From Eggerthella sp. CAG:298 (GTDB lineage Bacteria; Actinomycetota; Coriobacteriia; Coriobacteriales; Eggerthellaceae), in assembly GCA_000435675.1 (NCBI GenBank), contig FR895143.1, positions 52,744 through 116,743 of the forward strand: a stretch of 64,000 nucleotides of DNA. The letters are read 5' to 3'. Of this stretch, positions 57,730 to 64,000 are shown piece by piece. The translations under genes were made by a program, and so were the position numbers. The notes beneath the pieces were generated by a model. The model was not told where the DNA came from. It ran no database searches and saw only the letters and a program-made list of their open reading frames with translations. Each line of letters starts with the position of its first letter. Positions within the stretch are counted from its first letter, which is position 1.

Positions 57730-58797
57730 ATGGACATTCTACTCACGATTCTCATAGCTACGCTCGTGCTCGGCTTTCTGGTATTCATCCATGAAGGCGG
57801 GCACTTTCTCGCTGCGCGCGCGTTCGGGGTGCGTGTGAGCGAGTTCATGATCGGCCTTCCTGGTCCCAGCATCGGCGTTACCTGGAAGGGTACGCGTTTC
57901 GGTGTTACTGCTGTGCCACTGGGCGGGTATGCGGCGGTCTGCGGCATGGGAACAGGCACGCCCAGCCCGCACCTGAAAGCGGTGCTCGGCTATATGTATG
58001 CGCACGGCACGGCCGATATGGAAGATGTGGCCGATGCGCTCGGTATCACCGACGATGAGGCCTATCAGGCGCTCGAAGAGCTCACCGAATGGGGTAGCCT
58101 CAAGCGTCCTACACGCAAGGATAAGCTCAACACCTACCGTACACCCGCATGTCTTACCAATGGCGTGAAGTACGATGAAGGAACGCCTCGTGAAGTGGCG
58201 AATCTCGATGAATTCTTCACCTCGGAGCAGAAGCAGCAATACTGCATGCTGCCGTTCTGGAAGCGTATCACGATCCTGCTGGCGGGTCCGTTCATGAACT
58301 TGCTCTATGCCATGATCGTGTTCGTTATCATCTATTCGATCATCGGTGTGGACGTGCAGATGCAAAGTGGCGAAGTGGTCCACTATGTGCTTGCGCCGTT
58401 TGATGCTATCGTGGCTGGGTTCAAGTACATTGGCATGGTGGCGGTAGCTATCTTAGGCCTGTTCAACCCTGCGACGGCGGCCGATACCGTTGCGAACTCC
58501 ACGTCCATCGTGGGCATCGCGGTCCTTTCGAAAACGGCCTTCGAAGCGGGCTTCATCAGCTTGCTCTCTTTTTCGGCGGTCATCTCGGTCTCGCTCGGTC
58601 TTGCGAACCTGCTGCCCATTCCGCCGCTCGATGGTGGACGCTTCGTGATCGAGATCTACCAGAAGATCCGTCGGAAGAATATCTCTATCCGCGCGCTGAA
58701 CTACCTGAGCATCGGCGGAATGTGCCTGTTCATGGCCTTCTTCGTGTTCATGCTCAATCAAGATGTGCAGCGGTTCATCTTCGGGAATTGGGGCTAG
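57730..58797 (+). CDS. M50 (site-2) metalloprotease with inserted winged-helix-like segment and no PDZ
   Basis: 355 residues. The metalloprotease motif HEGGH (His21, Glu22, His25) is in TM1; the MRE-type hairpin TRFGVTAVPLGGYAA follows. Residues about 82-139 (LKAVLGYMYAHGTADMEDVA, then DALGITDDEAYQALEELTEW, then a basic wing) read like a winged helix. Then come TM2 (RITILLAGPFMN) and NLLPIPPLDGGR with the third ligand Asp301. The PDZ domain usually found between TM2 and TM3 in RseP is absent: only about 40 residues intervene. By position it is the RseP-type protease of this cluster, cutting membrane proteins. ATG 57730 fits the family start; its ribosome site is weak. Confidence 0.9.
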   Translation: MDILLTILIATLVLGFLVFIHEGGHFLAARAFGVRVSEFMIGLPGPSIGVTWKGTRFGVTAVPLGGYAAVCGMGTGTPSPHLKAVLGYMYAHGTADMEDVADALGITDDEAYQALEELTEWGSLKRPTRKDKLNTYRTPACLTNGVKYDEGTPREVANLDEFFTSEQKQQYCMLPFWKRITILLAGPFMNLLYAMIVFVIIYSIIGVDVQMQSGEVVHYVLAPFDAIVAGFKYIGMVAVAILGLFNPATAADTVANSTSIVGIAVLSKTAFEAGFISLLSFSAVISVSLGLANLLPIPPLDGGRFVIEIYQKIRRKNISIRALNYLSIGGMCLFMAFFVFMLNQDVQRFIFGNWG

Positions 58798-58806
58798 GAG
58801 TGCGAC

Positions 58807-59874
58807 GTGCTGCCTAATGAAGTAACGCATCAGGTCATGGTGGGCAACGTGCCTGTTGGTGGGGGAGCGTCCTGTGCCGTGCAATCCATGCTCAACCTCC
58901 CGCTTTCGGAAGTGGAAGAGAATCTCGCGCAGATCGAGCGTGTGGCACAGGCGGGCTGCGACATCATCCGTATCGCTATCCCGCATGCGACCGATCTCGA
59001 CTATTTCGAGCAGATCTGCGCACGCTCCGTGCTTCCCGTGGTGGCTGATATCCATTTCAGCGCCGATCTTGCCATCGAGGCGGCACGCCGTGGAGCCGCG
59101 AAACTGCGCATCAACCCGGGCAACATCGGCGGGCTTGAGGCTACTATCCCGGTGCTCGAGGCGGCCAAAGAGGCAGGCATCCCCATTCGTATCGGCGTGA
59201 ATGCCGGTTCGCTCGATGCGCATCTGCGCGACGACGCCACACTTTCGCTCCCGCAAAAGCTGGCGCGTTCGGCCCGCGAATACGTCGAATTCTGCGAGGC
59301 GCAAGGCTTCACCGATCTGGTGGTCTCTGCCAAGGCGCATGATGTTCCTACTACGGTCGAAACCTATCGCATCATCTCGCGCGAGCTGCCGCATATTCCG
59401 CTCCACATCGGGGTCACTGAGGCGGGCACGCTCTTTCAAGGGCTCATAAAATCTGCTTCTGGCCTGGGAATACTTCTTGAACAGGGTATCGGCGACACTA
59501 TGCGCATCTCCCTTACCGATGACCCCGTCGAAGAGGTGAAGGCTGCCTGGATGCTCCTCGGCGCGCTCGGGTTGCGCTTCCGTTACCCGGAGTTGATCAG
59601 CTGCCCTACCTGTGGACGCGCTAAAGTAGATCTCATAGCACTTGCAAAGCAAGTTGAAGAGCGCCTTGCCAGCGTGCCGAAGCCGCTGCGCGTAGCCGTG
59701 ATGGGCTGCGTGGTGAACGGCCCTGGCGAAGCGAAGGATGCCGATATCGGCGTTGCATGCGGCGATGGTCAGGGCGTCATCTTCGCAGGCGGAGAAGTGA
59801 TCAAGAAAGTACCTGAAGCGCATATCGTCGATGCGCTCTTCGACGAGATCGCGAACTTGATAAACAATGCCTGA
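58807..59874 (+). CDS. ispG: 4-hydroxy-3-methylbut-2-en-1-yl diphosphate synthase (GcpE)
   Basis: 355 residues, the two-domain bacterial form. N-terminal TIM-barrel: QVMVGNVPVGGGASCAVQSM, ADIHFSADLAIEAA, KLRINPGNIGG. The C-terminal Fe-S ligands are Cys266 and Cys269 (CPTCGR), Cys301 (GCVVNGPGEA) and the following Glu. MEP-pathway enzyme. GTG start seven bases after AGGAG, which overlaps the protease stop. Confidence 0.97.
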   Translation: MLPNEVTHQVMVGNVPVGGGASCAVQSMLNLPLSEVEENLAQIERVAQAGCDIIRIAIPHATDLDYFEQICARSVLPVVADIHFSADLAIEAARRGAAKLRINPGNIGGLEATIPVLEAAKEAGIPIRIGVNAGSLDAHLRDDATLSLPQKLARSAREYVEFCEAQGFTDLVVSAKAHDVPTTVETYRIISRELPHIPLHIGVTEAGTLFQGLIKSASGLGILLEQGIGDTMRISLTDDPVEEVKAAWMLLGALGLRFRYPELISCPTCGRAKVDLIALAKQVEERLASVPKPLRVAVMGCVVNGPGEAKDADIGVACGDGQGVIFAGGEVIKKVPEAHIVDALFDEIANLINNA

Positions 59875-59901
59875 TGAGGCTAAACGATAGGAGAGAAGGT
59901 T

Positions 59902-61650
59902 ATGAGCGAAATCCTCTATATGAGCAATCTTTATGTTCCCACGCTTAAGGAAGATCCGGCCGATGCCGAGATCGCCTCGCACAAACTGCTCATGCGCGCG
60001 GGCATGATCCGTAAGGTGGCTTCGGGCATCTACGCATTCTTGCCGCTCGGCATGCGCGTGTTGCAGAAGGTAGAGAACATCGTTCGCGAAGAGATGAACG
60101 CCACGGGTGCTCAGGAGATCCTCATGCCAGCGCTCCAGCCTGCTGAACTTTGGCTCGAATCGGGCCGCTGGGACGATTATGGTCCCGAGCTCATGCGCAT
60201 GAACGATCGTCATGATCACGGCTTTTGCCTCGGTCCTACGCACGAGGAGCTCATCACTGCGCTCGTGCGCAACGAACTGCGCTCCTATCGCCAGCTTCCC
60301 ACCACGCTCTACCAGATCCAGACGAAGTATCGCGACGAGATCCGTCCGCGCTTCGGGTTGTTGCGTAGCCGCGAGTTCATCATGAAGGATGCCTATAGCT
60401 TCCACTCAAGCGTTGAATCGCTCCAGGAAACGTATGACCAGATGAGCGAGGCGTATGGCGCGATCTGCGAACGATGCGGGCTCGATTATCGCCCGGTCGA
60501 GGCCGATTCTGGTCAGATCGGCGGCAAGGTTACCACGGAATTCATGGCGCTCGCCGATGCGGGCGAGGCAGAGCTCGTCTACTGCCCGAACTGCGATTAT
60601 GCGGCGAACACCGAAGTGGCTGAGTGCATCACGCAACCGCTCGAGTATGATGTTGCTGCTATGGAGAAGATCTCCACGCCTGGCGTTACCACCATTGCGG
60701 CGCTGGCTGAATTCCTTGGCATCGATGAGGCTGCAACCGTGAAAGCGCTCGTAGGCAAGGATGAAAAAGGCCAGGTTATTGCGGTATTCATCCCGGGTGA
60801 CCATGAGCTCAACGAGATCAAGATAGATCGCGTTTTCGCTGGCTTCCAGCTGTTGGACGATCGTGAACTTGAGGCCACCGGCCTCCCCAAGGGCTCGATC
60901 GGCCCGGTTGGGGTACCTGAGGGCATCATCGTTGCCGCTGATCAGAATCTCGAGAAGATTGCTCGCTGGGTGGTGGGTGCCAACGAAGATGGCTTCCACT
61001 ATGTGGGCGCGGCACAAGGCGAAGACTTCAAGGTGGATGTTTGGGCCGATCTTTCCACGGCGAAAGCAGGCGATATCTGCCCGAACTGCGGCACGCCGCT
61101 CGAAGAAGCACGCGGTATCGAGGTTTCGCAGGTCTTCCAGCTTGGCGATAAGTATTCCAAAGCGCTCGGTGCGGTCTATTCTGCAGAAGATGGTTCTGAC
61201 CAGCCCTTCATCATGGGCTGTTACGGCGTAGGCATCACCCGTACGCTCGCAGCGGTGGTCGAGCAGCATAACGATGAATACGGTATCAAGTGGCCGGCTT
61301 CTGTTGCGCCAGCTCATCTCTGCATCATTCCGCTTACCGTGGGCGATGATGAGGTCTATCCAGCTGCACTTCGTCTGGCACAAACGCTGAAAGAGAGCTT
61401 CCCCAAGCTCGAGATCGTTATCGATGACCGTAAAGAGCGTCCGGGCGTGAAGTTCGCCGACGCGGATCTGATCGGCTGGCCTACTCAGGTCGTAGTAGGG
61501 AAGCGCGGTTTGGCAGAAGGAAAAGTCGAGGTCAAGCGTCGTGCAACGGGCGAGAAGTTCGATGTGAGCTTCGATTCGCTTGCTGATAGCCTTTCGTTCT
61601 TGAACCGCTATAAGCAGACCTATATCGGTCGTGGCCCTATTGTTCAGTAA
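59902..61650 (+). CDS. proS: Prolyl-tRNA synthetase (bacterial type, with editing domain)
   Basis: 582 residues. Class II motif 2 (IQTKYRDEIRPRFGLLRSRE) and motif 3 (GCYGVGITRTLAAV) are split by the YbaK-like INS editing domain (about 225-385, with FIPGDHELNEIKI), and the C-terminal anticodon domain follows. Charges tRNA-Pro. The ATG follows GAGAGAAGG. The next gene's start overlaps its end by 20 bases. Confidence 0.98.
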   Translation: MSEILYMSNLYVPTLKEDPADAEIASHKLLMRAGMIRKVASGIYAFLPLGMRVLQKVENIVREEMNATGAQEILMPALQPAELWLESGRWDDYGPELMRMNDRHDHGFCLGPTHEELITALVRNELRSYRQLPTTLYQIQTKYRDEIRPRFGLLRSREFIMKDAYSFHSSVESLQETYDQMSEAYGAICERCGLDYRPVEADSGQIGGKVTTEFMALADAGEAELVYCPNCDYAANTEVAECITQPLEYDVAAMEKISTPGVTTIAALAEFLGIDEAATVKALVGKDEKGQVIAVFIPGDHELNEIKIDRVFAGFQLLDDRELEATGLPKGSIGPVGVPEGIIVAADQNLEKIARWVVGANEDGFHYVGAAQGEDFKVDVWADLSTAKAGDICPNCGTPLEEARGIEVSQVFQLGDKYSKALGAVYSAEDGSDQPFIMGCYGVGITRTLAAVVEQHNDEYGIKWPASVAPAHLCIIPLTVGDDEVYPAALRLAQTLKESFPKLEIVIDDRKERPGVKFADADLIGWPTQVVVGKRGLAEGKVEVKRRATGEKFDVSFDSLADSLSFLNRYKQTYIGRGPIVQ

Positions 61651-63031
61651 TACCAAACAGACGAAGAAGCCCGAGCTACTGGCTCCCGCTGGTGGGTTCG
61701 AGCAGCTGCGTTATGCGCTCTATTTCGGTGCCGATGCGGTGTATCTTGCTTGCGATAAGTTCGGTTTGCGCCAGCGTGCGCAGAATTTCTCGCTTGCCGA
61801 CATGCCCCGTGCAGTTCAGATGGCGCACGATGCCGGCGCAAAGGTATATGTGACACTCAATGCCTATTTGCACGATGAAGACCTGAGCGATCTTCCCGAA
61901 TATCTGGCAGCATTAGCTGCTGCGGGGGTCGATGCGTTCATCGTGAGCGATCTGGGGGTGTTTGCCCTCGCGCGCGAGCATGCCCCGCAGGTTGACCTGC
62001 ATGTTTCCACTCAAGCATCCGTTTCGAACGTCGAGGCGGCGCGCATGTGGCATCGTCTTGGCGCGAAACGCATCGTTACCGCACGTGAGATGTCGCTCGA
62101 AGAGATCGCGCAGCTCAAAGCAGAGTTGCCCGATGTCGAGGTGGAAGTGTTCGTGCAGGGCGCCATGTGCATGGCCATCTCTGGGCGTTGTCTCATCAGC
62201 GATTATCTTACTGGGCGCAGCGCGAACCAAGGAAACTGCGTGCAGCCCTGCCGCTGGAGCTACCACTTGGAAGAGCAGACTCGTCCAGGCGAGCTCTTTC
62301 CCATTGAAGAGGACGAACGCGGCACCTACATCATGAATTCCAAAGACTTGAATATGCTCGCTCACCTCGATGAACTTATTGCAGCTGGGGTGGACTCCAT
62401 CAAGATCGAAGGGCGCGTGAAGAAAGCGTTCTACGTGGCCACGGTGGTGAACGCTTACCGCCAGGTGCTCGACGGGGGAGATCCTGCGCAGTGGGGAAGT
62501 GAGCTCGAGCGCATTTCGCACCGGCCTTATTCGACAGGCTTCTTCTATGGAGATGCACAGCAGTCGTTTGAAGATGATATCTATGTGCAGCTCTACGATT
62601 GGGTGGCCGAAGTGGTCGAGTCGCGTCCGATCGAAGCGACCGCCACGGAAAACGATCTCGATCTTACCCAGGGCATGTGGCAGACCATCGTGTATTGCCG
62701 CAATCGCTTCTATGAGGGAGATACACTCGAATTGCTCAGCCCCCATTGCGAAGTAACGCTGGTGTTAGTGGTTGGGCTCGAGGAGGTTTTCCCGGCAGTG
62801 GATGTCCGCGATGATAAAGGTCTCGATAACCCTGAGTCAAAAGATGCTTCAGCTTCGAAGCAGAATGAGCATTGCTTCGACTCGAGTGAGGGAGCGGTGG
62901 CTATCGTCAATACCACTCCGGTGGAGGTTGCCAACAAGGCGATGGGCGCTTATGCCTTCATCACTCCCATGCCGCTTCATCGTTATGACATCTTGCGCGC
63001 CAAGCGGCGCGACCCCTCCAAGAAGAACTAA
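61631..63031 (+). CDS. Peptidase U32 family protein (TrhP/RlhA-like)
   Basis: 466 residues. Opens KPELLAPAGGFEQLRYALYFGADAVYL. The U32 signature is VEVFVQGAMCMAISGRCLIS with the cysteine set continuing in NQGNCVQPCRW. Family members once called collagenases are now tied to hydroxylation of tRNA or rRNA bases using prephenate; that role is plausible beside proS but not shown. A roughly 40-residue variable acidic/Ser stretch lies near residues 390-430. GTG start overlaps proS; ribosome site weak. Confidence 0.9.
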   Translation: MALLFSNTKQTKKPELLAPAGGFEQLRYALYFGADAVYLACDKFGLRQRAQNFSLADMPRAVQMAHDAGAKVYVTLNAYLHDEDLSDLPEYLAALAAAGVDAFIVSDLGVFALAREHAPQVDLHVSTQASVSNVEAARMWHRLGAKRIVTAREMSLEEIAQLKAELPDVEVEVFVQGAMCMAISGRCLISDYLTGRSANQGNCVQPCRWSYHLEEQTRPGELFPIEEDERGTYIMNSKDLNMLAHLDELIAAGVDSIKIEGRVKKAFYVATVVNAYRQVLDGGDPAQWGSELERISHRPYSTGFFYGDAQQSFEDDIYVQLYDWVAEVVESRPIEATATENDLDLTQGMWQTIVYCRNRFYEGDTLELLSPHCEVTLVLVVGLEEVFPAVDVRDDKGLDNPESKDASASKQNEHCFDSSEGAVAIVNTTPVEVANKAMGAYAFITPMPLHRYDILRAKRRDPSKKN

Positions 63032-64000
63032 TCGTTCCAACGCTTTGTACGCGCGTTGCTTTTTGATCAACCGATCATTTCTTGCGAGCAAGTGCGCTTG
63101 GATCCTTTGCGCTTCCTTGAGCAAGCGGGCCCACGACGCTGAAGCTTGCAAGCAAAGAGCGCTGAGTCTTTCATTGCTCTAGCGATGGCAGTATGTCTTA
63201 CGTTCGTGCTCTCATTTTCATTCATTCTTCAATCCGCGTTACGAGCATCCTTTGCTCGGTCGCGCGATCTGATTCTGTTCAGGCATCAACATCCGGAATC
63301 AATACTCTGAATTTCTTGAAAAGGAGCAAAGTGTTCCGCATGTGCTCTTGTTCGAACAAGCGTGTATGCCAACTGTCCAACATGAAAGATCGCGCGAATT
63401 TTCAAGTCAATCGATCAAATGTTCGTTTTTTGCTCAGATTAACCCAAAATTTGTCAAAAAAAGTTTCATTCTCTTCTGGAGCTGGTCCATTTTGCCCCCA
63501 TTTTAGGGTGCTAACACCCCCGAAAATTCCTCTCTTCTCACCGGTGATGCGAGGAGGCAGAGAGGGACTGCAACAGGGGTTCAGAATGTGGGTTTTCTTG
63601 GGCGATAAAACAGGTGAAAGCATAGGCATAGCATGAGATAACATGCCTGATAAAAGCAGGAAAAGACAAACCAATGAGCGCCCAAGTTCAAGCCTTGGAA
63701 TCGATGGATTTCGAGCTTGTTTTAGCGCGTGATAGCACCGGCTTCCGCCAAGGGATTTGGATCAAAATGGGGTGCTATCATCACGCGATTTGCGGGTTCT
63801 AAAAATCGTCCGATTTGGCCGAAAAATTATTTGCCTAGGGTAACTTTTGGCAAAAAAATTACTTAGACTGTCAAAGTTTTTGCGATCGTCATCAAAAAAT
63901 GTGAAGAAATGATATATTCGTAACAAATAAGTTAGCTTAATTGAACAAATTTTCGGATTTCTAATAAGAGACAAAAGTTTTCTTATTTTTTGAGGGTTTT
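63032..64000. other. 970-base non-coding right end
   Basis: No gene is supported. It contains ATTTTGCCCCCATTTT (63489-63504), shared with 18376-18391, a GGTGCTAACACC palindrome (63507-63518) and an inverted pair TGATAGCACC / GGTGCTATCA (63730-63739, 63771-63780). The last 150 bases are strongly AT-rich, probably the promoter area of a gene beyond the edge. Confidence 0.55.

Noticed and set aside
58453..60405. A 650-codon reverse-strand frame opposite the M50 protease, ispG and proS
   Set aside because: It covers three well-identified genes on the other strand; an antisense artefact of GC-rich third positions.
63193..63636. 147-codon frame at the right end
   Set aside because: It has many rare choices, no ribosome site, and runs through palindromic repeats.

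Overview
The window looks like a chromosome segment of a Gram-positive actinobacterium of the class Coriobacteriia, most likely Eggerthellaceae. A Slackia-like organism is possible, but this is inference from content, moderate-to-high GC and gene style, not from a search. Supporting signs are GTG and TTG starts behind good Shine-Dalgarno sites, LPxTG wall proteins, giant InlB-type repeat surface proteins, a sodium:neurotransmitter-type symporter, an oxygen-sensitive style of enzymology (4Fe-4S aldo/keto reductase, Fe-S PurF-like protein) and CoA-based acid metabolism.

Layout. 1-5.2 kb: an MFS exporter running off the left edge, divergent from a MerR-type regulator with a textbook 19-bp-spacer operator/promoter; then tRNA-Thr(CGT), a sodium symporter and ychF. 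5.4-14.2 kb: a PurF-like protein lacking the glutaminase cysteine, a ferredoxin-like aldo/keto reductase, a larE-larB-larC set for the nickel-pincer cofactor in which larE and larC are short, a membrane Ser/Thr kinase, a NUDT19-like NUDIX hydrolase and a metallo-beta-lactamase-fold hydrolase. 14.5-17.7 kb: a divergent CoA-transferase / acyl-CoA ligase pair sharing an operator-rich intergenic region.

17.7-43.3 kb is the accessory heart of the window. A 1.3-kb repeat-rich non-coding stretch leads into a 14.5-kb surface-protein gene. That gene has a one-base frameshift near its 5' end, about 30 InlB B-repeats, an internal LPKTG sorting signal, and then, in the same frame, a second signal peptide and a second surface protein of roughly 900 residues. 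It is followed by a membrane protein with an extracytoplasmic substrate-binding-like domain plus degenerate GGDEF and EAL domains, an LPxTG protein with an Ig-like segment, and another InlB-repeat protein carrying four calcium-loop motifs.

43.7-50.9 kb holds small accessory modules: a toxin/antitoxin-like pair with an RHH antitoxin, a cupin protein, a hicA-hicB pair bracketed by 68-bp perfect direct repeats, comF, a membrane glycosyltransferase and an orphan lipoprotein solute-binding protein. 51.1-63.0 kb is conserved core: htrA, then the cell-envelope/translation cluster pyrH-frr-uppS-cdsA-dxr-M50 protease-ispG-proS-U32 peptidase. The last kilobase is non-coding and AT-rich at the edge.

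How it fits together: the envelope theme is strong. uppS, dxr and ispG supply undecaprenyl carrier, cdsA supplies phospholipid, HtrA and the M50 protease do envelope quality control, and the 19-43 kb block makes very large wall-anchored repeat proteins with a cyclic-di-GMP-type sensor encoded among them.
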